Of a stretch of 64,000 nucleotides of DNA, positions 1-11,163 are shown piece by piece (the stretch's first letter is position 1; each line of letters begins with the position of its first letter). The stretch is from Acanthaster planci (Eukaryota > Echinodermata > Asteroidea > Valvatida > Acanthasteridae): contig NW_019091730.1 in NCBI RefSeq assembly GCF_001949145.1, positions 14,621-78,620 of the forward strand, in the 5' to 3' direction. The notes beneath the pieces were generated by a model. It searched no databases, had not been told where the DNA came from, and was given only the letters and a program-made list of their open reading frames with translations. The translations under genes and the position numbers were made by a program.

Positions 1-122
1 CCTGTGGTATGTCTGTACAGTATGTTATTTGGTTTGATGGAGCACTCAAAAGATAACGTTCGCACTGATCTGACCAACGAGGTTTAGTCCTGCTATTTAC
101 ACGTCAGTGTAAATGAGCCCCA

Positions 123-284
123 AGCTGGACCAATTGAGGGCGCAATTTTCCTAGTAACAGAGGCTCCTTTGGTCGGAACTGCACCTTGCTGGTTCACGAA
201 CGACTTGGAAATGCACGCATTACGTTCGCGGCCCAAGCACCAAAACGAACACTCCGGACCAACATTGGGGTATTTCTGCTTATG
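123..284 (+). repeat. dispersed repeat R6, copy 1
   Basis: This non-coding interspersed repeat recurs at about 4775, 19454, 24011, 27401 and 38612 on this strand, and reversed at 52975, 56718 and 58604. Shared landmarks in order are an AGAGGGCG-like start, a CTAG(C/T)AACAGAGGCTCCTTTGGT block, a CGCTGGTTCACGAACGAC block, and an end resembling GATGAGGGGGTGCTTCTGCTC. No coding capacity is seen. It is probably a non-autonomous transposon relic; its true ends are uncertain. Confidence 0.65.
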
Positions 285-483
285 CGTATTAGTGCAATGA
301 TGCTCAGGAAGTTACGTAATTTTACTCATTGCATGGCATATCCTCTTCAAAAGCAGACGTTGTATTTCAATCTTTGATCATCAGACACTGTCTTTTGTTG
401 CTATTAAAAGAGAAAAAACTCAGCCGTTTACGATTGTGCTGTGGGAGGGGACTTTTGATTGGTCTGCCCTGTGTCATCTAAAA

Positions 484-955
484 GCTCGTCTCGTCTTGTT
501 TTATCTTGTCTCTCGCCCTGTGTTGTCTCCCTTCGTTTTTGCCGATCTTGCTTGGTCTCATCTTTTCTTGCCCTACCTTGTCCCGTCTTATAATACCGTC
601 GGCCAGGACTAAAAAAATCTCAAATTGTCGTGTCTTGTCTCTCGTCCTGTCTTGTCTCGCCTCGTTTAGTCGCGTCCTTTTTAGTTTCCCCTTGTATTGC
701 CCTGTCTTGTCTTTCGTCTTGTCTTGCCTTGTTGTATCTTGGCTTTCGTACTGTTTTGTCTCGACTCATTTTTGTCTCTTCTTTTCTGGTCTCATCTTGT
801 CCCATTTTGCCTTGCCTTGTCTTTTCTTGTCCCATCTTGTCTTGTCTTAATGTGAATTGTCTCTCGTCGCGTCTTTTTTGCCACATTTTGTCGTGTTTCG
901 TCTTGTCTGGTCTCATCTTGTCTTGTCTTGTCTCGTTTCCTCTTTTGTTTTTCTT
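484..955. repeat. pyrimidine-rich degenerate minisatellite (TCTTGTC-like units)
   Basis: About 470 bp are built from irregular TCTTGTC, CTCGTC and CTTGTC units with almost no purine runs on the plus strand. Long open frames on both strands here are a by-product of the repeat and should not be read as genes. It lies just upstream of the last exon of gene E, within what should be its last intron. Confidence 0.85.
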
Positions 956-1034
956 TCATCTAAGCGTCGCTTCCACGCAACTTAACCGCCTTTCCATTTA
1001 GCTCGTTGTCTCCTTTATCCATTTTCTCCTGTAG

Positions 1035-1454
1035 CAAGTGCTTCAGTCTCGGACGGGCCATGACCGGCCAAGAAGCACCAAAATCATTGTCAACGCCAGT
1101 GGCGTGCAGGGCGGAAACCAGCATATCCAACAGACGTCCGAAACGAATCGTTACCTAAGTAACCCGCAAGGGAACCCCGCCAACAGCCCGGCCTTTCAAC
1201 CAGATCCGCAGAGGTCGTCGTTTGGACTGCTCCCTCTACCGACCGAGCCTCCAAGTTACGAGCTCCCGCGCCGCCCGTCGGAGCCCCAGCGCCGTCCTTC
1301 GGAGCCGAGCCCTGTGTACGCTTACCGCAACCCAGTTACAGACGGCAGCTACCTCCCACCACGCCCACTGCATGACTACTTGGAGATGAATGACATGGGA
1401 CACGACAACTTAGCCGACTACAGCCACCGGTTTTACGACTCTCCCCAGGTGTAG
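1035..1454 (+). CDS. gene E: terminal exon (cytoplasmic tail) of a probable CD20-like four-pass protein, 5' part outside window
   Basis: A pyrimidine-rich tract ending in TGTAG at 1034 precedes an open frame of 139 codons, closed by TAG at 1452-1454. The frame begins phase 0 with Gln-Val-Leu, as do the tail exons of the complete paralogs A to D in this window. The product is hydrophilic with no membrane segment. It contains a PPSY (PPxY) motif in its middle, a duplicated RRPSEP unit, proline-rich LPPRPL, and YLEM (YxxM) at 1377-1388. PPxY motifs bind WW domains and phosphorylated YxxM binds PI3-kinase SH2 domains; use of either here is inferred. The membrane exons are not visible between 1 and 1034 and should lie upstream. 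Membership of the tetraspan family rests on position, phase and style only. Confidence 0.6.
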   Translation, partial: QVLQSRTGHDRPRSTKIIVNASGVQGGNQHIQQTSETNRYLSNPQGNPANSPAFQPDPQRSSFGLLPLPTEPPSYELPRRPSEPQRRPSEPSPVYAYRNPVTDGSYLPPRPLHDYLEMNDMGHDNLADYSHRFYDSPQV

Positions 1455-1993
1455 TCGAGTCTCCTTGGGGTCCTCCATGAAGCACATTTACGGAGACATT
1501 AACAAACTTGTTGACTTCACTGGTGGTTGTGTGCGGGTGGAGGTCAGGCTCAGGTTCGGGGTAATAACTACACAGAGAAGTAATTTGTTTTCAACAAACC
1601 CTCATTGCTTCTGTAAGGCAATATATTATTAGGTATAAGACTTGCAGTATAGCTTATTTTCGAAATGTCTCGTAAGATAACTGTTTTCAGTATGGCTCTT
1701 TTGTAAACCCGGTTACGCTTATGCATTTCAATTTTTTTTTACGAGCTCAAGGTCAAGAAAGGACATATGCCTATGTACCGAGTAGAAATGTACAGTATGG
1801 GTAGTGAATGGTAACACACACAATAATAGCTTAATTATACCCTATACTTTTCCTTACCAAGTTTTTGAGACTTTTGTGGGTGCAACGAATTTCCATTTTT
1901 CTTTTCAATGTGCAATCTGACTGGTTGACTATTTTTGTCTAATTGTGGGAATTAAACGACTGATTGTCTCAAACATTGGCGCAACATGGAATG

Positions 1994-2167
1994 AATACGG
2001 GCGATTCCCAATAGTGCGCCTCCAAGAGTTTAAAACGCGTTGACCAATCACAGTGTGCGAAATCTGTGGACCCTTTCCAAACACGCATTGGGTCAACGTT
2101 TCGCGCACTGGGATTGGTCAACGCTTTGCAAACTCTTGGAGGCGCACTATTGTGAAACGCCCTATTC
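1994..2167. mobile_element. MITE family IR1, copy 1 (foldback element)
   Basis: The two arms of about 55 bp are near-perfect inverted repeats: AATACGGGCGATTC, CAATAGTGCGCCTCC, AAGAGTTT, GCGTTGACCAATC on the left and its reverse complement on the right. A spacer with a second smaller symmetry (CAGTGTGCGAAA / TTTCGCGCACTG) lies between. Related copies occur at 11030 and 53808, with a truncated one at 62177. There is no coding capacity, so it would need a transposase in trans. Confidence 0.8.
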
Positions 2168-3959
2168 TCCTCAGGCATGAGCAGCCACATCCCCGCAGAA
2201 ATTTCCGAGATATGTCAAATTGCACACAACTGCAGAGAAAGCAATGGCACGATACGGCTTAAAAACCATTTATTGTATCAAGGTCCTCGTGAAAGTTGTT
2301 TCCATCCATCAGAATCTTAAACGGAATGTAGTCATCATTTTATAGTACCGTGCAGTCCTTTAATTGTCAATATAAAGGATCTGCTTTCACTGACTTCGAG
2401 TTAATCGCTTAATACATCGCGACAATACGCATAAAAAAGTACATGTATGTACAAACATACTGGTCCATCACAAGAGGCGGAGAAGCCATTCTTGCAGGGC
2501 CATCGGCCTCACGCTTCTGCCTTAATTTGAGCGCAGGCGCGCACTTTGGAAAATTACAGCATCTTATTGGTCGGAGAGGAAATGTACTGTGATGAATATC
2601 ACCAGCTATTCTAAAACATGCAGGCTGCACTGGAGATTCTTAATAAGAACAGAACTCGAACGTAAAGTTAAGAAGCTGTCCAATACATGGGTGAGAATCA
2701 GTTACGTTTGTGCAGTGTCCGTGATTTTTGAAACTTAATAAGACACTGCACCTGAAATCCCCTCCCAAATGGATTCGCCGAGGTATGGGGAATCGAAAAG
2801 CGACTGATAGAACTTGTTATGGTTGCTGAAAAGTTATTTGTTACTCCCAAATTTTAGAAATAGAACCAAATTTCACGACGTTCTTACCCAAATAATCAGC
2901 GCGTATACTGGACCAAAACAGAGACAGTCATCTGGACAGAAAACAATCTTGTGTGGATATAAAGTTGATTTTATTTGACTTAACATGTAACACGAATTCA
3001 GTATTTATGAATGTAAAGGAACGGAGTACTGGGTAACATTTCGTATGAGTTGCATCTTGTGCCAGACACCAGATCTTACATCGTTCTGGCCACAATTCCT
3101 CGACAAATTGCCGCATGTCAAGTACAAACATTGACAGTTACATTTTTAACGAAAATAAACAGTCCTAGGAATATGTACATACGTCTGAAAATCAGTCTTG
3201 TTAGTAACGACAAAATGCCGAGTTCTTACAGGTGTATCACATGCAAAATAACTGGGAACTGTCGATTCAAACACATATTATACGCAAGAGTCCTACTTAG
3301 TCATTCACAATAAAAAACGAACAATATTAAAAAACCCTTTCACCGCTACAACAATCGGTGTACATTTTTTTAATTCAACAAAACACTGTTTAAGTCGTGG
3401 TATAAACAAAAGAAGTTTGAAAGAATGTTCGTCGGTTGCCTTTAGACGAGTGGTGTTCTCTCTTCATGGGTTCATAATGTAAAGAGTTGATAAATGTAAA
3501 CAAAGTATACGTATTTGATAATTTTTTGGGGGTGCATCAACGGACGTTTGGAGGTTATAGCTACAATCCACAAACCTGCGCGTCCTAAACGCGTGGACGC
3601 ATAGCGGCTGGAGGCTTCCGTGTACCCGTTGGTCAGTGACCTTGTCAGGTTCACGAAAACGCTCCACTGCAAACGAGAGTTCATTGGCTATTGTACAGTA
3701 GACGTATGCCAAACTTTCAGCTGTTCCGTTGCTCCAGACCGCAATCATGGGGCATTCATTAAGCTGTTGTAGGCCTACCCTTTAAACCAACCTAACCAAA
3801 ATGAGGCTGGAAGGGAAAATCTGTTCCCTTTTATTAATTATCAATATGTGCAGGTGTACTCCCACGGTCCCAATAGGTCTACAGGGAACCTATACACCCG
3901 TGACTCTGCAAGGGGGCGTGGTGTATTGGTTGCAGTGACGTCACACAAGTTTAAGCTTT

Positions 3960-3965
3960 TTTATT
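3960..3965 (-). terminator. candidate polyadenylation signal of gene A
   Basis: AATAAA on the minus strand lies about 340 bp beyond the proposed stop codon of gene A. Its role is inferred from position only. Confidence 0.35.
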
Positions 3966-4304
3966 GACGCCATACGGGAGGGGTGCTTTGCGCGGGACGA
4001 GATCCCAATCTTGGCTTCGTACAGTCTTTGGCTCCGGCTTCACGCATTCAAGTTCAGCCTGCTCAGATGAGACCCAGTGGATCAGTGCAGCACCATTTTC
4101 ATAAGGCTTGAACAGCGAGTGTCGCCTAAGCCAGAGACGAAGCCGAAATTTAGACCACTAGACAATGGAAAACATATTTTCAACTGTTCCCATGAGGAGC
4201 TCAAAGTCGTGAGTTGTTTGGGCAACACCAGCACAAATAGTAGGTGGTACAAGTTAATTTATAGCCTGCAACTACTAAAGATTTCATCCTCGTACTGGCT
4301 TGCT

Positions 4305-4334
4305 CTATATCCTTCCTTTTCGATCGTCCACGAT
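4305..4334 (-). CDS. gene A exon 4 (short tail), tentative
   Basis: A strong acceptor tract TTGTTTGTTCCGTTTTGCAG is followed in phase 0 by nine codons, IVDDRKGRI, and TAG. This would give a tail of nine charged residues after the exon 3 sequence SEYSE. No longer in-frame tail exon was found between 5030 and 1455, but very short exons are easy to misassign. Confidence 0.42.
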   Translation of the reverse strand: MVDDRKGRI

Positions 4335-6647
4335 CTGCAAAACGGAACAAACAAGTGACAGTGGTAAGTAGCGGTCACAGACATCTCAATGCTTGTGTAA
4401 TGGGCAGAGCACTAGTTCATCTGACAGGGGGCGCCCTTCATCTTTTGCTGGGTGCCCGAGGTACACGCGCCGCGCGTGTCAAGTCACGTCCACGCCCGCG
4501 CGCTGCACACCCCAGAACTGTTTCCCGGAGTGAATTCTGTCGTGCTCACGTTAGGAACAGAGTGATCTGGATGGGACATGACATTCCTGAAGTAACTGCT
4601 TCCTTTTGCAAGTGTGTGTGGGGACGATTAGTGGGGTGGGGAGCCAGCTATTGGCAAGTCTAAGGTTTCTAGAGCTACGGCTAGGTCTATTGTCTGCTAT
4701 TTCCAATGGAGTGAAGACCGAGCACTAGCTCTAGACAACCGTTTTAGAAGCTGCCTCTTTGACAACCATTGTCCACCCCGAGAGAACCCAAGAGAGGGCG
4801 CATTTTTCCTATAACACCGGAAACTCCTTCGGTGGAAAATGCTCTTCGATGGTTCACAAACGACTGGGAAATGTACCTCTTGCGGTCGTGTCGCTACCAA
4901 CAAAATGCCCAACGCCCACCAACATGGCTCTAGTCAACCGAAAAAGGCATGCTTCTGCACGGAGGGGGGAGGCGGCATCCGCAAGTCAACGCCTGGACGC
5001 CTTCAAAAGGTGCCAGGTTTATCCACTCACCTCCGAGTATTCCGAGCAGCAGCAGCCGATGCCGAATGCCGCCAGCCCCGCCAGAGTCGCCAGCAGGGCC
5101 AAGAAGTCGATGCCGGCGTCTGCGATGATGACCCCAAGCCACAGGTCATAGGTCAGATCGTAGGTCAGGTTCTGCTCGGCAAAGGCCTCCATGTCGTACT
5201 CCTGGAAATACTCCTTCTCATACAGGTTGTAAGTGTGAAGGGCCACGTTGGCCAGAGCCGAAAATATGGCCAGGACACACATGAAGGCGGTGCCGCGAGA
5301 GCTCTGAGAAAGGGGAAAAAACCAACAACTCTATTTCCTTTCTACGATAGCCCTGTAGTTCCATCAAGTAAATACAGGTATTTTTTTAAAGTGAAGGGTT
5401 ATTTATTGAAGTCCGTTTCGATGGCAAAACAGGACCTTCGTGCCTTTCTTATACAGGAAGCTCTTCATCTGACGAATAAGGAGATAATCATTCCATACAG
5501 GTGAATTATTTTGATTGATATCTCTTGACCGAGTCAGACGTGGGCGTGGCCAGATATAATCTGTAGTCATTTTACTTTGCTCAAAGATCAACCCTTCTTT
5601 ATTTCACCCTAGAAACGACGCCAGTGGGTGAAATGACCCTTATGGAAAGGGCTGGTGAACAGAAACTTACAATCAAAGCAAAACACATGCCGTGAAGTCG
5701 CCAAATCATAACCTGCGAAACCTGTATTGGTGAAACTATCCCCAGTCCTTCCCCGAAACCTAACAACGCCTCGTCAAACTCGTCAAACTCATGCTTGGGC
5801 TCATTCTTTTCCGGATGACCACTGTCAAGTGAGTGTGTACTGAGTGAGTGTGCATTGCGACTCATACTCACCCAATCGTCGTCGCTCATTTTCTTTGTGA
5901 TAAATATCGACGCCACTCCGGCCATAAACATCTACAACAAAATGCAAATTCAGTACAAAATCAAACTCCCGATGCTCGACATACCTGTAGGGTTGACTAA
6001 TGTGAATTTGTACACTGCAAATCAGAAAACCATTCCAACACTTTTACCGGTGTTACAATTTTGGTGTTACTTTTAACACCCTCCGGTGCATTACAACACT
6101 TGTAAGTGCATAAAGTAACACCAGCAGTGCTAAAGTAACTCATTCTGGTGTGGTAATCTGACCATACCCAAGAGTGTTGTTTTTAACACCAGAGTTTTTG
6201 CAGTAAATGTACTTTTAACATCTACGCGTATAGACCGCCGAAATAGCACTAGCGGTTCCCCCGCCCCTCGGACCTGCACCCGCAGGGAACCCTACCTCGA
6301 GAGTCAACTGTTTTCCCAAGCAGAACATCTATCCCGAGACGGAACTTTGGCAATTAGAATGACGTACAGGAACGGGCAATATCTATACTGATCTAGACCG
6401 ATATATTCAACTTGGGTGGGTGAAGAAAGTGCGAATAACGACCGCATTCCTATTTCGACAGCCTGGTCTTACTCACCGCTGCCCCGCCCCAAATGAGGGC
6501 GTGCCCCGCCGTGAAGATCTGGAGGAAATCGAAGAAGTTGAAAAGGACCCCGGCCGCCGCGTACAAGACGCCGATGACCACGAGCAGCGAGCCGCTGCAC
6601 CGGAGACAGCGGTAGCGGCACCTGGTGGATCCGCAGGAGCAACACAT
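4305..6647 (-). CDS. gene A: CD20/MS4A-like four-pass membrane protein (4 exons)
   Basis: Proposed coding exons are 6647-6477, 5931-5872, 5303-5031 and 4334-4305, all joined in phase 0, giving about 177 residues. The start is the ATG at 6647 in a GCCGCCATG context. The N-terminus is cysteine-rich (MCCSCGSTRC). TM1 runs SLLVVIGVLYAAAGVLF and exon 1 ends in IWGGAA. Exon 2 codes TM2 (MFMAGVASIFI) and a KK-containing inner loop. Exon 3 codes TM3, an acidic outer loop with an Asn-Leu-Thr glycosylation site, and TM4 ending in GCCC. The spacing W-G-G-(x)6-G across exons 1 and 2 is what CD20/MS4A proteins show between TM1 and TM2. Paralogs B, C and D in this window have the same plan. Function is unknown; plasma-membrane location is inferred. 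The tail exon is least certain. Confidence 0.75.
4668..4735. repeat. short palindromic repeat (TCTAGAGCTA arms)
   Basis: TCTAGAGCTACGGCTAGGTCT and its inverted partner AGCACTAGCTCTAGA flank a core with CCAATGGAGTG. A related pair lies at 16763-16840. It is a small non-coding foldback repeat in the intron of gene A. Confidence 0.55.
4775..4965 (+). repeat. dispersed repeat R6, copy 2
   Basis: This matches the R6 landmarks (AGAGGGCGCATTTTTCCTA, GGTTCACAAACGACTGGGAAATG, CCAACATGGCTCTAGTCAACCG). It lies in intron 3 of gene A. Open frames crossing it are repeat-derived. Confidence 0.65.
5031..5303 (-). CDS. gene A exon 3 (TM3, outer loop, TM4)
   Basis: A TTTTTTCCCCTTTCTCAG acceptor and a GTGAGT donor bound 91 codons. 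TM3 is around FMCVLAIFSALANVAL. The outer loop is rich in Tyr and Glu/Asp and contains NLT. TM4 is around VIIADAGIDFLALLATLAGLA (residues near 56-76 of the exon), followed by GIGCCC at the inner face. Confidence 0.75.
5872..5931 (-). CDS. gene A exon 2 (TM2, 20 codons)
   Basis: The exon starts right after TTGTTGTAG and stops at a GTGAGT donor after Asp-Asp-Asp-Trp. It is 60 bp, phase 0 at both ends, identical in length and phase to exon 2 of genes B and C. A second possible donor at 5670 would add 67 mostly polar residues that have no counterpart in the paralogs, so the short form is preferred. Confidence 0.72.
6012..6205. mobile_element. MITE family IR4, copy 1 (CACTGCAAA ends)
   Basis: The element starts CACTGCAAA and ends TTTTTGCAGT. 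Its interior is dense in GGTGTTA / TAACACC words in both orientations. The sister copy at 16247-16486 has clearer ends. It lies in intron 1 of gene A and has no coding capacity. Confidence 0.7.
6477..6647 (-). CDS. gene A exon 1 (N-terminus, TM1)
   Basis: 57 codons run from ATG at 6647 to a GTGAGT donor read from 6476 downward. The exon ends on a whole codon after W-G-G-A-A. A CTCCTCTCCAG acceptor-like tract lies five bases before the ATG, so a non-coding upstream exon is likely. Five cysteines in the first 17 residues could be palmitoylated (inference). Confidence 0.75.
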
Positions 6648-9600
6648 GGCGGCTGGAGAGGAGACTTCGCAAAATCTGTGACACGAGAAGTTGGCATAAA
6701 GAGAACTTCATTTGGACACTTGTCGCAAGACATTTGGAGTCTGGTATTAACACCTGGGCCCGACTTACATGATACCCCTTTACCATGGGCGGAAATCCCG
6801 AGGGGATAGGGGGGACACGCCCCCCCCATGAATTTGGTATTGGGAGAAACAATGTCGAATGTCCCCTCCATGTTTTAAGCAAAGCAAAATACTAAAGCAC
6901 TTAATGGATCGAGGATTTTCCCTTTTGAGTTTTTATAAATAGAATTAGATAATAAACACGGTGTGCACATAAGAAGTGTAAATTGATGCCCCCCCCCACG
7001 ATCGAGAAGAGATTTCCGCCCATGCCCCTTACGCAGTAGACGCAGCCCCAGCAAAAATCGGCCAAGAACCAGTCACGGGCAATGCACACCTCACGGTATT
7101 TTCGCTTCCTATATACCGCTAAGCAAATACATTTATCTTCTTTGCTTCCAGATAACGAGAAAGTGTTGGTATTCCAACGGCACATGCCCAAATGAAACCC
7201 GTCCAAGGTCATTCGAGAACTGCAGTGGTATACACTCGCTCACAAGCTGCCCTGCCAGCGCGGCCATGTACATGTACATGTACGTCGACTCACACGCGTG
7301 CTCGAAATCAGTCCTCGAATGACCTTACCTTTTTGCAATACCAACCGGACCCACTGGAGTGCTTAGCAACTCTACAGAGGTCGGGCCCAGATGTAAAGCT
7401 TTTCATCCGTACTGACTAATATTATTGTCCCCTATTGACCCTTAATATTACAGCAAATGGGTCGGGTTTTCATCGATTCCAGTTTTACTCCACACTACAT
7501 CAATATCGATCATATCATAGGCCAGATATTCTTTTCTCCTTGTCGCTGGCTCTCAAAACACCCATGTTTAGGCCACATAAAAAAATAATTGGTTTAGCAT
7601 CAGCGCCCACCTCAAAAAATCATACCGCGTGTTTTTTTCTTTAAAATTTGTCTTTTCCGATGTCCTTAGCCGTCCCCCGTAGTTTGTACAACGCCCACAT
7701 AATTTCGTGTACGCACGACATGCGACCCGAGTACATACATGCACACATTGTCATATGCACTTTAGAGCACGAATCTGAAGTGAACATGGCGCTTTCGTTC
7801 TGTGGTTGCATGCCAAAGTATCAAATGAAAAAAAAAACACCAAAAACAAAAGAAAACAAAACAAAAACACTAAAAACCCTCCCCACCTCTTTTTTTTGCA
7901 AATACAACCGATGCTAAAGTATTGTTTTTTAAAGTGGCCTTATGAGCTCATGTTAACCCAACAACAGCAGTCAGTCCTCCAACTGACACAGCAGCGTCAC
8001 ATGGAGGGATAAAGTCAACGTCCAGATCCCCAAAACCATTAGAATGTTTCACGGCATTGCAGAGTCTGTCACAGAGTCTGCCGACCACGAGTTTGAAAAG
8101 CTACTCCGAATGACCAAAATTAATAAATGAATGAATAAAGTAAAAAAAAAAATTACATCACGACTTCGATTCTATTTTGTTACCATATTATAAGAACCAA
8201 AGAAAAAAATACCGACTGCTGTTGAGATTTTAAAAAAATGCTAAAATCCAACGGCTGCAAAACATGGGACAGGACTGTTTTACTACTCATAATAGAAATA
8301 CGATATCTACAAGTAGAGCAACCTCCAACTAGGAATATTTTATGCCCAATTTTCTCTATCTATCCTGTAGCCGGATGAATACCTGAATCCCTCTGTTTCA
8401 AGCGGTAGAAAAAAAATGTATCCCCGAAACATGCCCGACGAAATATGCATAAAACGATACATTAACGAAATCACACCTGCATGCATATCGATATTTTCCG
8501 CTGTTTACTATTAAACCGACCTAATAATAAACCCCACCGTGCACGGTCTATTAGTCCCGTTGAAAAGAGCGAGGTCGTGACGTCACTTCGGGATAATAAT
8601 AATATCATTGTGGTCGCCATCGACCTTTTCATGTTAACATGAACGCCCACGGGAAAAAAGGCCGTTATTGTACCTACATACACAACCATGTTAGGACTAG
8701 GGGTCACTAGTTTACGGGTATGATATTGGAAATATGGTCGCAACATCAGATCGCAAAATGCTAACAGAAAGGATGGTACACCAGATCGAGATAAAAAAAA
8801 TACATTAACCGTAAAATGCAAACATTTGCAATAAAATGCAAATCCGCTACGGCAAGCCAACTTCAACTCTTGAATTCACATTGCACTGGCGTGCTGAGGG
8901 TGACAGTGAGTAAAGTAATGATCCGCATTGTATGTACCAGGAGAACTGAACACACTATCAATTACGATTTTACGAGGGAACTGGCAGGTATTATAATGTG
9001 GGCATACAATGTTCACCGTTTACGGATCCACCATTACAGCAAAAGCGTATCCGTCATTATTGTCTAAAATAAAATTGACCTCTTGAGTCCATTCAATTTA
9101 AGTCTCTATTATTTTAGTATTAGTTAGTTTGTTTGTTTGTCGGGGTGTTTTTCTTTTTTATCCCGCTTTGAATGCTGCAAACCTCACGAGCGTGCGACGT
9201 ATGGACGACCCTGTAGATCCCTCATGCATCAACCTTTGGCAGGCATCACCTTCATCATTCTGAGCAAGGCTACAGTTGGTAGCGGGTTGGAGGGGTTAGC
9301 GCTCAAATATTCAAGTCGACAAATTATACCCTCACATTCGGAAGTGCGTGTTACCCATGCCGTCTTGCATCCTTTGCTCACGTTATGCCATTTGATCTGT
9401 CTTTCATGAGGGGTACCATTAATCCGCCTTGAGCAGAATCGCCCCATCCTCGGCCGAAAAGAGCCAAATTGGTAGGAAATGGTTAATTTGCTGCAAGCGA
9501 CGCGACTGTAACTACGCGTCCATTTTATTTATTTATTCTTTTAATTTATTTTGCTAAAATTTTATTCATTCCAGGAATAACTTCTGACATTTCACCAATA

Positions 9601-11029
9601 GGTAAGCTTACATGTGTTCAGGCAAATAAACAAATGAACGTCAATATGTAAAACTATACCAGTCATAAAAAAAAACACAAAGTGGAATTAGTCGAGAGAA
9701 GCACCAGGAAGGAATTCCATTTACGATAGAATGACCCTACGCTGTTGTTGCACATAGAAATATATTTTTCGGCAAAAAAATATCCTTTAAAACACTGGGA
9801 AGAGGGAGCGGCCTCTTTTGGCGAGTCCATTGGAGCTAATTAACGTTCAATGTTTTTCATTGCCCAATATTCGTTTAAGAACTTTATTCCAGGTGCAACC
9901 TAAATTTGAAGGCATAAGTACCCTTAGCTAAATGTTAACGGTACCACGTAATGCTTTGTTTTGCTTATTTCCATTGTGGTATTGTTTGTTTTTCATGTTT
10001 TCCCTGATAAATAATAAACGGAATAAAATGAATTGAAATGAATGAAATGAATTGAAATGATATGAATTGAAATAAATTTAATTGAAATGCAATAAATGTT
10101 CCACAATACAACGCTAGGGAGCGTTGTACACTCCGGCCACAAACGCCACATACAAATTACGCTATTTCCGCGATGCAACATCTTGTTCTGTTGGAATCTG
10201 GACTTGGAACTGTTTACTCTAGCCAACACTGCTTTTCCCCGAGAAACAAAATCCGTATTATTTTGAGATTTTAAAACACCACGGTTAGATATGAGGGATT
10301 CCAAGAGTTTTCTGACAAAAATAACTGGGAATACGGTTTCAAAAATAAAGCAAATTACGCTGAGAACTGAACTGCCCTGACACAGAAATTTCCTGTTACT
10401 TTTTGGTCTCAGTGGTCGACTTTATTCATTTCAAATGTGTAATTTCTGTCTGACAGACAGCTGAACAGTTTCGTATTACAGGATCGATTTTCACACCATT
10501 TTCCTTGCCAATTACTCTGAAAAAAATAACCATCAATCAGTGGAAAACTGCTTACCTCAAATACAATCACTGCACGCGTGGCATGAAGGAACGAAACACT
10601 AAAACTCTAAAAAAAACACTCGCGGGTCATTTACATACCCCTGTAAAGTATGCAGCTTCCTTCAAATTTAATTGGTCGATGGAGCGTGCTTTCGCTTCTT
10701 GGAATTACTACGGATTGGTTGCGTACGGTTGTGGTCTGATGTAGGGCGCAGTCGTGGCCAAAGTGGGCCACGTCAGAGAGGTTGTGGGTAAAATGGATGG
10801 AGGACAATAAAGGGGGCGGGGCAAAATACATTGAAAGCCTTGCAGATTCAAACTGAAAAATCGCAGCCGTAAAGCTGTCATATTGCCACATCTGTGACAC
10901 TAGCCTTCTTTACAAGTCGGCCATGTGGAAACCAAAAAAGATGATGCAATTCGGGCAAATGACAGATGACTGTCCTTGTGTTCTGATTAGGACATTCTAT
11001 AAATTATTAATGAAAAGACACGTCACCTA

Positions 11030-11163
11030 AACACGGTCGATTCACAATAGTGCGCCTCCCAGAGCTTGCAACGCGTTGAACCTTTCCAAACGCGCACTGG
11101 GTCGACAGATTGTGATTGGTCAACGCGTTGCAAACTCTTGGAGGCGCACTATTCACCCGTATT
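11030..11163. mobile_element. MITE family IR1, copy 2
   Basis: Arms GATTCACAATAGTGCGCCTCC and inverted GGAGGCGCACTATTCACCCGTATT enclose CAACGCGTTG and a GGGTCGACAGATT core. It is shorter in the middle than copy 1 (1994). Confidence 0.8.

Larger units (their letters stand above)
1455..4304. other. spacer between genes E and A
   Basis: This is the 3' flank of E and, on the other strand, of A; the genes converge. It holds an inverted-repeat element (1994-2167) and a minus-strand polyadenylation hexamer (3965-3960). Short open frames here, including one at 3464-3748 on the minus strand, lack splice signals, domain character or a plausible start, so I assign no further gene. Confidence 0.5.

Noticed and set aside
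620-1001. Open frames of about 100-120 codons on both strands
   Set aside because: They lie wholly in the TCTTGTC minisatellite and encode only repeat-driven Leu/Ser/Cys or Lys/Asp/Gln strings.
3464-3748. Minus-strand frame as a tail exon of gene A
   Set aside because: No convincing acceptor or phase agreement, and the composition is not coding-like.
4355-4663. 102-codon plus-strand frame
   Set aside because: Low-complexity Arg/Ala-rich translation in a GC-rich patch; overlaps intron 3 of gene A without splice signals of its own.
5671-5871. Longer form of gene A exon 2 ending at the GTAAGT at 5670
   Set aside because: It would add a polar segment absent from B, C and D; the GTGAGT at 5871 reproduces the 60-bp exon length of the paralogs.
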